A program made the position numbers and the translations under genes. DNA of 64,000 nt from Antarctobacter heliothermus (GTDB lineage: Bacteria > Pseudomonadota > Alphaproteobacteria > Rhodobacterales > Rhodobacteraceae). Shown in pieces: positions 44,641-52,592 of this stretch. Below the pieces are notes generated by a model. The model saw nothing but the letters and a program-made list of their open reading frames with translations, made no database searches and had not been told where the DNA came from. The stretch covers positions 4,593,001 through 4,657,000 of the forward strand of contig NZ_CP022540.1 of assembly GCF_002237555.1 (NCBI RefSeq), given 5' to 3'. Within the stretch, counting starts at the first letter, position 1, and each line of letters opens with the position of its first letter.

Positions 44641-45609
44641 ATGCGGATCATCATCTTTGGCGTTGGCGCGGTCGGCGGCGTGATTGCGGCCTCACTGGCC
44701 CTGACGGGCCAAGACGTGCTTGGCATCGCACGCGGCGCGCGGGTGCAGGCCATCCGCGACAAGGGTCTGACCCTGCGCAACCACGATGGCAGCGTAACCA
44801 CTCCCCTGCCCTGCGTCGAAAGCGCGGCTGAGATCACGCCGCGCCCCGACGACGTGATCCTGCTGACAACCAAGACACAGGACACGCCCCGCGCGCTGGA
44901 CGATCTGCGGGCTGCGGGCTTTGCCGATCAGGCCATCTTTTGTGTGCAGAACGGGGTGGAAAACGAGCGGCTGGCCTTGCGTGTTTTCCCCAATGTCCAC
45001 GGTGTGAACGTGATGATGCCCGCCGAATACTTGGCCGCGGATGAGGCGGTCTGTTTTGGGCGCACCAATTTCGGTGTCTTCGACATCGGGCGCTATCCGC
45101 AGGGTGCCGATCAGACCGACACCGCGCTGTCCGAGGCGCTGACAGCGGCCCGCATCAAGTGTTTTGTCGATGAGGATGTGATGCAATGCAAACACGGCAA
45201 GCTGCTGGTGAACCTTGGCAATATTGTCGAGGCCGCGCTTGGCCGGGGCGTTGCCGCGAAAGAGATCAAGACCGCTCTGATGGAAGAGGCACAAACGATC
45301 TATCGCGCGGCTGGCATCAAATGGCGTGACATGGGTGCGGGCGATCCGCGCCGGGGCACCTTACTGGTGGTCGAACCGATCGACGGCCTCGACCGCATCG
45401 GCAGTTCGACCTCGCAAAGCCTTGCCCGGGGGGCCGGTTCAATTGAGACGGATTTCCTGAACGGTGAAATCGCCCTGATCGCCAGACTGGCGGGAACGGA
45501 CGCGCCGATCAATGCCCGCGCCGCCCGTCTGGCGAACCGGCTTGCCCGCGAGAAACGCCCGGCAGGCTCACTGACACCACAAGACATGGCGGCGGAACTG
45601 GGCTTCTGA
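44641..45609 (+). CDS. Ketopantoate reductase-like (PanE/ApbA family) dehydrogenase
   Basis: 322 residues. The N-terminal IIIFGVGAVGGVIAASLAL is the NADP-binding motif, LLTTKTQDTPRALDDL and VQNGVENE follow as in PanE, and CKHGKLLVNLGNIVEAA contains the catalytic lysine region. It is the last gene of the plus-strand unit starting at 40511. In a catabolic cluster it probably reduces a 2-keto acid other than ketopantoate. Confidence 0.87.
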   Translation: MRIIIFGVGAVGGVIAASLALTGQDVLGIARGARVQAIRDKGLTLRNHDGSVTTPLPCVESAAEITPRPDDVILLTTKTQDTPRALDDLRAAGFADQAIFCVQNGVENERLALRVFPNVHGVNVMMPAEYLAADEAVCFGRTNFGVFDIGRYPQGADQTDTALSEALTAARIKCFVDEDVMQCKHGKLLVNLGNIVEAALGRGVAAKEIKTALMEEAQTIYRAAGIKWRDMGAGDPRRGTLLVVEPIDGLDRIGSSTSQSLARGAGSIETDFLNGEIALIARLAGTDAPINARAARLANRLAREKRPAGSLTPQDMAAELGF

Positions 45610-45649
45610 CACACCGACCGCGCGCCCGGCCCGGCGGACAGGGCCATCC

Positions 45650-46390
45650 CTAGCCGCCGGTTTGCCGCCGACCGTCGAACAAACGGGCGCGCGACCCTTT
45701 CAGGTGTCGGCGCATCAGGTCACGGGCCGTGTCCGATTGCCCGTCGCGGATTGCGTCGAAAATGGCGCAATGTTCAGCGTAGACCGCACTCAACCCGTCA
45801 ACTGACGCCTTCAGCGAAACGCCGTGAAACTGCATCCCCACTGCGATGTGATCCTTGAGCGCCTGCATCGCCGTTGCAAAATACTGGTTCCCGCTGGCCT
45901 CCGAGATGGCCAGATGAAAGGCAAAATCGGCGTCTTCGCGATGGCGCGACTGCGCAGTGGCGTCGCGCATCAGATCCAGAGCATCGGCTATCGCGGCAAG
46001 CCCTGATCGGGTGCGCCGCAAGGCGGCCTGAGCGGCTGCCTCTGGCTCCAGCGTGACGCGAAACTCATAGCAGCGCTCAAGATCGGATATGCTTTCGAGG
46101 TGGCCAAATCCCAACGGCTCACGCAGACCGGCCTGCCGTATGAAACTGCCCGCGCCGCGGCGAGAATAGATCAGGCCCTGTTCGCGCAGCCTTCGCAATG
46201 CCTCGCGGATGGTCGGACGGGACACCTGAAACTCTGCGGCAAGGTCATGTTCGGTCGGCAGCCGCTCATCCGCGCCATAGGCGCCGGATTTGATCGAGCG
46301 CATCAGCTTTTGAAACACATCATCTGCAAGACTCTTGCGATGAACCCCAGCGGCAGACCCCGGAGCGGCCTGTGGCGTGCGATCCGTCAT
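45650..46390 (-). CDS. GntR/FadR-family regulator
   Basis: 246 residues. A strong winged helix is present (LPTEHDLAAEFQVSRPTIREALRRLREQGLIYSRRGAGSFI), followed by an FCD domain (DADFAFHLAISEASGNQYF, YAEHCAIFDAIRDG). ATG at 46390 follows CAGGGG and overlaps the DUF1537 kinase stop by four bases, so regulator and kinase are made together. It is convergent with the sialidase-PdxA2 operon, which is a likely target. Confidence 0.9.
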   Translation of the reverse strand: MTDRTPQAAPGSAAGVHRKSLADDVFQKLMRSIKSGAYGADERLPTEHDLAAEFQVSRPTIREALRRLREQGLIYSRRGAGSFIRQAGLREPLGFGHLESISDLERCYEFRVTLEPEAAAQAALRRTRSGLAAIADALDLMRDATAQSRHREDADFAFHLAISEASGNQYFATAMQALKDHIAVGMQFHGVSLKASVDGLSAVYAEHCAIFDAIRDGQSDTARDLMRRHLKGSRARLFDGRRQTGG

Positions 46391-47412
46391 GATCCCCTGC
46401 CCTCCTGCAATCGTGTCATGTTCAGCAACCGGACAAAGGTATCCTCGGCACCAAAACCACCGGATTTGCTGATAATGCAGCGACGCCCGACCCGACAGCA
46501 AGGCAAACCCGGCAGCCCCTCTCCTTCGATGGTCAAAACCTTGATCCCCAGTGCATCAAGGACCGCCTCTGCGGTTGCGCCGCCAGACACCAGAAGGGTC
46601 CCCCTGTCGGGTACAAACCGCGCCACACCCTTGGCAAACCGCCGGGCGACCTCATCCGGTGCGGTTTCCGCGCCCGGGACGATACGCAACAACGTGGCTG
46701 CTGCATCCCTGCCGATACCCTCGGGGACCGTGCCGGACGGCGCGTCGATCACCTGCAAACCGGGGTGATGGTGCCGCAAGGCGTCCATCTGCGCCAAGGT
46801 GATCGGATCTGCTGACCCCACCGCAAAACACAGTGGCCCCGGCAAGGACGTGATGTCGGGTGCCGCCCCGGGCATAGAGACGCGCAGCGCATGGGCCAAC
46901 CCGCGCGCGCCGACCAAGATCTCATCCGGGGTCAGTGCGGCAACGGCGGTCAGCATGTCCTCGGCGCTTTGTACATCGGGGATACGGGCGCGGGTCGCGT
47001 GATCGCCCAACACAGAGGAAACCCTGATCGGATGCGCGACGCCAAAACCGGTCAGGCATCCATCGACCACGACGCGCCCGAATTCGGGGATCGCCGGGGC
47101 GACCAGCATAGGCGCGGCCGCAAACGCGGTCAGTTCGGCGGCGATGTTGCCCTTCAGGCGCGAGTCGATTTTCTTGAACAGGCGGGCACCGACCGGCATC
47201 TGCCGCAGGACGGAACGCACACGCGCCAACGCCTCATCCGCAGAAATATCACGCGAGCGGGTCGAGACAGCGACAACATCAGGGTGCTCACGCAGCGCAG
47301 CGCCCAAAGCAGACGGGTGGCTGGCGACAACAACCTTGCCCGCCCCGGCAAACGGCACGGCACTGTCCAGTGCACCGCTCAGGTCGTCGGCAATGAGGGC
47401 AAGATGAGGCAT
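46387..47412 (-). CDS. DUF1537 four-carbon acid sugar kinase family protein
   Basis: 341 residues. The N-terminal ADDLSGALDSAVPFAG matches the DDLTGA sugar-binding motif, and KIDSRLKGNIAAEL is the second family motif. The C-terminal domain has LLVSGGATAEAVLDALG for nucleotide binding and ends near KSGGFGAEDTFVRLL. These kinases phosphorylate threonate or erythronate-type acids for PdxA2, which is encoded 5 kb away. It is shorter than the usual 420 or so residues, with a compact central part. Confidence 0.85.
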   Translation of the reverse strand: MPHLALIADDLSGALDSAVPFAGAGKVVVASHPSALGAALREHPDVVAVSTRSRDISADEALARVRSVLRQMPVGARLFKKIDSRLKGNIAAELTAFAAAPMLVAPAIPEFGRVVVDGCLTGFGVAHPIRVSSVLGDHATRARIPDVQSAEDMLTAVAALTPDEILVGARGLAHALRVSMPGAAPDITSLPGPLCFAVGSADPITLAQMDALRHHHPGLQVIDAPSGTVPEGIGRDAAATLLRIVPGAETAPDEVARRFAKGVARFVPDRGTLLVSGGATAEAVLDALGIKVLTIEGEGLPGLPCCRVGRRCIISKSGGFGAEDTFVRLLNMTRLQEGRGS

Positions 47413-47465
47413 CGGGGACGCGACTTGTCAAAGTTGTCCTATGGTCTGCCCTTTTTCCTTTAGTG

Positions 47466-48275
47466 TCAAAGGGAGACTGGAGGAAACTTGTAAAGCAACG
47501 CAAGCCCCATATGCATCAGTTCATATAGGTCCCTCCATTTGCGTTCAGGGTCTCCCCCCGTGACGAACGACGACAAATCCGACGCCAGAAACAAAACGGT
47601 GCCGGCAACGTCATCGGCCTGTCCCAACCGGCCCAAAGGGACGGCGGCCGCGACCCTATCGCGATACTCGGCGCTCCATTGGCGGGACATGTCGGTTTCG
47701 ACCGGGCCGGGGCAAACACCGTTCACCCGAATGCCATGCGGTGCCATTTCCTGTGCAAGATGCATGGTCAGGTAATTCACCGCGGCCCTGGAGGCGCCAT
47801 AGGCCGGGGCTGCGTTATTGTGCGGCGTCTTGGCGGTGGTCGAACTGACGTTCACGATGACCCCACCTTTTCGGTCCATCATGCCCGGCAGGGCCGCCCG
47901 ACAAAAATGAAGCGTTCCATTCAGATTCACGTCAAGAACGCGGTGCCAATCCTCCAACGGCATTTCCAGCGTCGAAGAGCGCGCGTTGATCCCGGCGTTG
48001 TTGACCAGAATCGCCACCGGCCCCAATTTGCGCTCTGCCAGCGCGACCGCCTCCTGCGCGGTTGCCGGGTCGGTCACATCGCCAGCAAAGACCTGCGCCT
48101 GCCCACCACCTTGCGTGATGACCTGCCGCACCGCATTCAGCCGGTCCAGATCGGTTCCGTGCAACAGGACGGAGGCGCCCGCCTGCGACAACCGCAAGGC
48201 ACAGGCCCGCCCGATGCCCCTGCTTGCGCCGGTAACAATGGCCGTCTGCCCGGCCAGTAAACCCTCCAGTTTCAT
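47466..48275 (-). pseudogene. SDR dehydrogenase with a C-terminal frameshift and altered catalytic lysine
   Basis: The first 240 residues are a normal classical SDR: TGASRGIG, VNNAGIN, NVSSTTAKTPHN, PGPVETDMSRQW. Two oddities suggest decay. The catalytic YxxxK is Y159-GAS-R163 (AGG in place of AAG). After SSFVTG the frame goes off track for 27 residues; dropping one base from a run of six C at 47554-47559 restores the usual end GETLNANGGTYMN with a stop at 47516. The frameshift could be a sequencing error. It overlaps the next GntR stop by four bases. Confidence 0.7.
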
Positions 48276-49030
48276 TCCTCGGATCCGGTTTCGGTCCAGG
48301 TCAAGACCGGCCAGGTTTTGCCATCCGTGAAAAAATCCGGGTGCGCTGCCCGCAACGCATCGACCCGGTTGATCGTACCCGAAAGGTGCCGCCGAACCGC
48401 CTCTGCCGCGGCGGTCTGATCGCCGGACGCGATTGCGTTCAGGATGGCCTCGTGGTCGGCGACGATCATGGCCATCTTGCCCTGTGACGGTAGGTCAAGT
48501 TTCTGGCAACGCAACAGGTGACCAAGACGCCGTGCCAGCATTTTCTGGATGGTGCCGACACCCACCGCATCGAACAACGTCTGGTGAAACGACCGGTCCA
48601 GGTCCTGAAACAACTCGGGCTGATCCGTGTCGCTCATCAGTGCCTTTTGCATCTGGAGGATCGCGCGGGCGCGCGCAACGACATCTTCGCGCGGTGACGC
48701 AGCCAGCCTCCAGACCACCTCGACCTCGACCGCAACGCGCAGGAAATGCGTTTCGTTCAGTTGTTGAACGTCGATACGGCTGACCACGGTCCGCGATTGA
48801 GGGAACACCTGCACCAACCCGTCCTGATCCAGCATTTGCAGGGCCTCGCGGATCGGCGTTTGACTGACCGCATATTGTTTTTCCAGCGTCGCGCGCGACA
48901 GCACAGAGCCGGGGGCCCGCTCAAAAGAGATGATCTCCCGCCGGAGCTCGTCATAGACCCTGATTGCCGCACCATCACCGCGCGCGCCACCCGGCACCTT
49001 ACCCGCGTCGCGCCCCGTATCGCTTGCCAT
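48272..49030 (-). CDS. GntR-family regulator, divergent from the TRAP transporter
   Basis: 252 residues with a GntR winged helix (VLSRATLEKQYAVSQTPIREALQMLDQDGLVQV) and an FCD domain (DLDRSFHQTLFDAVG, IVADHEAILNAIASGDQ). ATG at 49030 is preceded by CAGGAG; upstream codons in the same frame are not credible. Its position divergent from dctP and overlapping the SDR gene suggests local control of both, with a sugar acid as likely ligand. Confidence 0.88.
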   Translation of the reverse strand: MASDTGRDAGKVPGGARGDGAAIRVYDELRREIISFERAPGSVLSRATLEKQYAVSQTPIREALQMLDQDGLVQVFPQSRTVVSRIDVQQLNETHFLRVAVEVEVVWRLAASPREDVVARARAILQMQKALMSDTDQPELFQDLDRSFHQTLFDAVGVGTIQKMLARRLGHLLRCQKLDLPSQGKMAMIVADHEAILNAIASGDQTAAAEAVRRHLSGTINRVDALRAAHPDFFTDGKTWPVLTWTETGSEE

Positions 49031-49110
49031 TTCCAGTCTCCTGACCGTGATCGCATGGTGTCCGGGAAAAACACAACCTGACGTGAGAACCAATTGGACA
49101 GAGTGCAGAT

Positions 49111-49124
49111 ACTAATATATCAGT
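49111..49124. promoter_or_regulatory. Candidate GntR operator
   Basis: ACTAATATATCAGT is an imperfect palindrome (12 of 14 positions symmetric) in an AT-rich patch between the divergent GntR and dctP genes. Its size and place suit a FadR-type regulator site overlapping the TRAP promoter. Confidence 0.4.
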
Positions 49125-49192
49125 TAGACCTGTCAAGCGTGACACAGGCCAAGAATCCGGCACGCGACAGTGAAAACGGAGGAGGGAAATCC

Positions 49193-50233
49193 ATGAAAAT
49201 CAATACTTTTACCAGATATTCCATGATTGCCGCAGTGGCCGCAGCAATGGGATTCACCGGGGTGTCGGCAGAGGCGGCAGATCGCGTTCTGAAAATTCAG
49301 ACATCGTCCAACGCCAGCCATGCGTCGCTGGCCTATCTGAACGATGTCTGGGTCCCCAAGCTTGAAGTGATGACCGGCGGAAGCCTGACTGTGGAACTGC
49401 TGCCGATCGACGCGGTTGTGCCGCGCCGTGAAACCGCCGAGGCGATTTCAGTTGGCATTCTTGACGGTGACCTGACCTCGATCAACTACTTTGCGGGCAT
49501 CGACCCGGCCTTTGCGCTGATGGGCGACCTGATTGCCGGCTATGACAGCGCCGATCAGATTCAGGCGTTCTGCGCACAGGGCGGCGGCAAGGAAATGCTG
49601 CAAAAACTGTACGACGCACATTTCGAAGGCGTCCATGTGATCGGCTGTGGCGCCTATGCCCGTGAGGCGTTTGTATCCAAAGTGCCGGTGCGCACCGTTG
49701 AGGACCTCAAGGGCCTCAAGATCCGCTCTCCCGAGGGTCTGGCTGCTGACGTGTTTAAGCGCGCAGGCGCTGCCCCCGTATCCATGTCCGGATCGGAAAC
49801 ATACGGCGCGCTGGACAAGGGCGTGATCGATGCGGCGGACAACTCGGCCTATGCCAACAACGACGCCAACGGCATGCACAAGATCGCCAAGTTCCCGATC
49901 TTTCCCGGCATCCATTCGACCCCGATCCTGCAATTCACTGTCTCCGAAGCGGTCTGGGAAGAGCTGACAGCGGCAGAGCAGGTCGCGCTCGAAACCTGGT
50001 ATCTGGCCGCCTACAACGGTCTGCGTCAGCATTTCGACCGTCTCGACCGCCAGTTGGTGGCCCGCGACAAGGCTGCAGGCGAGATCGAAGTGATCGATTG
50101 GCCGCAGGGCGAACGTGACAAGCTGCGCGCCATCGCTCAGCAAGCCTGGGAAGCCTTTGCCAGCCAGTCCGATCTGGCGAAAGAAACTTATGAGGCACAC
50201 ATTGCCTTCATGAAGGACGCGGGCCTGCTGTAA
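49193..50233 (+). CDS. TRAP transporter substrate-binding protein (DctP family)
   Basis: 346 residues with signal peptide (MIAAVAAAMGFTGVSAEAA). DctP features are YAREAFVSKVPVRTVEDLKG, LKIRSPEGLAADVFKRAGAAPVSMSG (with the arginine that binds the substrate carboxylate) and ETYGALDKGVIDAAD. ATG at 49193 follows GGAGGAGGG. It should deliver a carboxylate, probably a sugar acid, to the membrane subunits encoded downstream. Confidence 0.93.
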   Translation: MKINTFTRYSMIAAVAAAMGFTGVSAEAADRVLKIQTSSNASHASLAYLNDVWVPKLEVMTGGSLTVELLPIDAVVPRRETAEAISVGILDGDLTSINYFAGIDPAFALMGDLIAGYDSADQIQAFCAQGGGKEMLQKLYDAHFEGVHVIGCGAYAREAFVSKVPVRTVEDLKGLKIRSPEGLAADVFKRAGAAPVSMSGSETYGALDKGVIDAADNSAYANNDANGMHKIAKFPIFPGIHSTPILQFTVSEAVWEELTAAEQVALETWYLAAYNGLRQHFDRLDRQLVARDKAAGEIEVIDWPQGERDKLRAIAQQAWEAFASQSDLAKETYEAHIAFMKDAGLL

Positions 50234-50253
50234 CGCTGCCCAGCCCTCCACGC

Positions 50254-50287
50254 TGACTTGCCCGCCATACATCGCGCGGGCAAGTCA
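50254..50287 (+). terminator. 12-bp stem-loop between dctP and dctQM
   Basis: TGACTTGCCCGC pairs perfectly with GCGGGCAAGTCA over a 10-base loop. No T-run follows, so it probably acts as a partial terminator or an RNA stabiliser that raises binding-protein levels over permease levels. Confidence 0.65.
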
Positions 50288-50370
50288 ACGCCATCGCCGC
50301 CCATTGGACATCGCAGAACCACAGTGACCGTGCACCCAAAAGGCGCGCGGCCGGACAGGGACATTACCGC

Positions 50371-52446
50371 ATGACTCGCAATCTGGACGACGCTCTGAAA
50401 GACACGGAGATCGGCATCGCGGACCAGGACCCGCTCCACGAAGAGACCGATCTTGATCGTAGCCAGTACACGATTGTGGATCATGTCAGCCATGTTTCTG
50501 GCATCGCGATATCCACATTTTATCTGATCGCAGCCACCGCGACATTGTGGGAGGTGTTTTCCCGCTATGTCCTGCACACGCCGACGCTTTGGGCGTTTGA
50601 GACCGTCATGGTAACCGTCGCCGCGGCCTGGATGCTGTCGGCCGGCTATGTGACGATGAAAAAGCGCCATATCGGCATCACCGTCATCCACAATCTTGCC
50701 AATCCCGTGCAACGCTGGTGGCTGGACCTTTTTGCCATGGTTGTGGGTGTTCTGGCCTTGTACATGTTGCTGAGTGATGCGTCCGTGCGCGCCTATATCA
50801 GCGTCGGCCGGCTGGAGAAATCCGGCTCTGCCTTCAACTCTCCCCTGCCGATGATGATGAAAAGCCTAATGGTGATCGGCGGGTTCATGTATCTGGCGCA
50901 GTTGACGGTCAATTTGCACCGGCATGTCCAGTCCAAGGCCGCGCGCCTGATCGTCAAGGCCGTCGGCCTTTACTTTGTCATCTACTTTGTATCGGCCTTT
51001 CTGGCACACGCACTGGACGTGCAAATTGCAGTCATGTTCTCTGACTTCATCTCGGAGATCGGCAAATCGATGGACCCATCCAAGGCGCTACAACTGCGCA
51101 GCATGGATCTGGGTACGATCTCTGTCATCATGGTTGTCCTGCTGATTGCACTGATGATGACAGGCATGCCGCTGGGTATGGTCACGTTGCTGGTGTCCGT
51201 CATCATGGCGGTCGGCTTCTTCGGGCCGCGGGGGTTGTTCCTTGTCAGCTCGAACGCTGTGGGCTTGCTGGAACACTACAGCCTAGTTGCGGTGCCATTC
51301 TTTGTTCTGATGGCCTCTATCCTCGAGCGCGCGGGGATCGCCGAGGATCTTTTTGATGCCATGTCGATCTTTGCCGGCAACCTGCGCGGCGGGGTCGCCG
51401 TGCAAACCACGGTGGTGGCGGTGATCCTGGCCGCCATGTCCGGCGTCATGGGCGGAGAGATCGTCATGCTGGGTCTTGTCGCCCTGCCCCAGATGTTCCG
51501 GCTGGGTTATGACCGCAAGCTGTCCATCGGTCTGATCTGTGCCTCTGGCGCGCTGGCCACACTGATTCCGCCATCCATCATCATGATTGTCTACGGGCTG
51601 TCTGCAGAGGTCGGCATCGGCGAATTGTTCATGGCAGGCGCGCTGCCAGGCATCATGCTGGCGGTGTTCTATGCGGGCTATGTGCTGATCCGCGTCAACC
51701 TGAACCATTCGCTGGCCCCTACCGCCGCTGAGGTCGCGCAGATCACAGGGTCGGAAAAAAAGCTGTCCAAGGACCGGATGATCGCCGTTGGCCTGTGTAT
51801 CCTGTTGATTGGCGCGGTGATGGGCTCAATCTACGGCGGCGTCGCCTCGGTGACAGAGGCCGCAGCGGTTGGTTGTGTCGGCGCGCTTATCGTGGCGGCA
51901 GTGCGTAACAAGTTCAACTGGGACGTTCTGTCGGCCGCCATGCTGGGAACCATGACCACCGTTGGTACGATCATCTGGCTTGTTCTGGGCGCGGTCAGCT
52001 TTGTCGGTATCTTCAACCTTGTCGGCGGCGGCGAATTCATGCGTTCACTGTTCCTCGACATGGGTCTGTCGGCCATGGGCACCGTGATCGTGATGATGCT
52101 GATCCTGATGGTTCTGGGCACCTTCATGGAATGGATCGCCATCGTGCTGATCACCGTTCCGGTCTTTGCGCCGGTGGTGATGACGCTGGCCCCGGAATTG
52201 GGCCTGACAGAGGATCAGGCCAAGATCTGGTTCGGCATCCTGTTTGTCATGAATATCCAGATCTACTTTCTGTCGCCGCCCTTTGGTCCGGCCTGCTTCT
52301 GGTTGAAATCCGTCGCACCCAAGGATGTCACCTTGCAGGAAATCTTTGTGGCGGTGCTGCCCTTCATCGGGCTTCAAATCGTGGGACTCTTTCTGGTGAT
52401 GTACTTCCCGCAGATTGCCCTGTTCCTGCCTGAACTGTTGAATTGA
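50371..52446 (+). CDS. TRAP transporter fused permease (DctQ-DctM)
   Basis: 691 residues. The first 190 form a four-helix DctQ domain (WEVFSRYVLHTPTLWAFET; KKRHIGITVIHN). Extra helices lead into a DctM domain of about 12 helices (GMPLGMVTLLVSVIMAVGFFG; AMSGVMGGEIVMLGLVALPQM; LIPPSIIMIVYGL). The fusion makes it a two-gene TRAP system with dctP. Start at ATG 50371. It is followed closely by a small membrane peptide gene and the IlvD-type dehydratase. Confidence 0.93.
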   Translation: MTRNLDDALKDTEIGIADQDPLHEETDLDRSQYTIVDHVSHVSGIAISTFYLIAATATLWEVFSRYVLHTPTLWAFETVMVTVAAAWMLSAGYVTMKKRHIGITVIHNLANPVQRWWLDLFAMVVGVLALYMLLSDASVRAYISVGRLEKSGSAFNSPLPMMMKSLMVIGGFMYLAQLTVNLHRHVQSKAARLIVKAVGLYFVIYFVSAFLAHALDVQIAVMFSDFISEIGKSMDPSKALQLRSMDLGTISVIMVVLLIALMMTGMPLGMVTLLVSVIMAVGFFGPRGLFLVSSNAVGLLEHYSLVAVPFFVLMASILERAGIAEDLFDAMSIFAGNLRGGVAVQTTVVAVILAAMSGVMGGEIVMLGLVALPQMFRLGYDRKLSIGLICASGALATLIPPSIIMIVYGLSAEVGIGELFMAGALPGIMLAVFYAGYVLIRVNLNHSLAPTAAEVAQITGSEKKLSKDRMIAVGLCILLIGAVMGSIYGGVASVTEAAAVGCVGALIVAAVRNKFNWDVLSAAMLGTMTTVGTIIWLVLGAVSFVGIFNLVGGGEFMRSLFLDMGLSAMGTVIVMMLILMVLGTFMEWIAIVLITVPVFAPVVMTLAPELGLTEDQAKIWFGILFVMNIQIYFLSPPFGPACFWLKSVAPKDVTLQEIFVAVLPFIGLQIVGLFLVMYFPQIALFLPELLN

Positions 52447-52459
52447 GGAGGCAAAAGCC

Positions 52460-52582
52460 ATGATCGGACGCGACAGCCACGACGATATCAACGGCTACGG
52501 CGCTTGGCCCTGGATACTGGGTCTATTGCTAGCCGGCTTGATCATCTTCCTGATGTTCATGTTTTCGCAGCCTATATCTTGA
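52460..52582 (+). CDS. 40-residue single-helix membrane peptide
   Basis: ATG at 52460 has GAGGAGG eight bases upstream, and the frame ends at TGA 52580-52582. The product has a polar N-terminus (MIGRDSHDDINGYGAW) and one transmembrane helix (WILGLLLAGLIIFLMFMF). It sits 13 bases after the TRAP permease and 10 bases before the dehydratase, inside the operon. It is too short for routine gene finders. A role as a small TRAP accessory subunit is inferred from place only. Confidence 0.7.
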   Translation: MIGRDSHDDINGYGAWPWILGLLLAGLIIFLMFMFSQPIS

Positions 52583-52592
52583 GGGGATTGAG

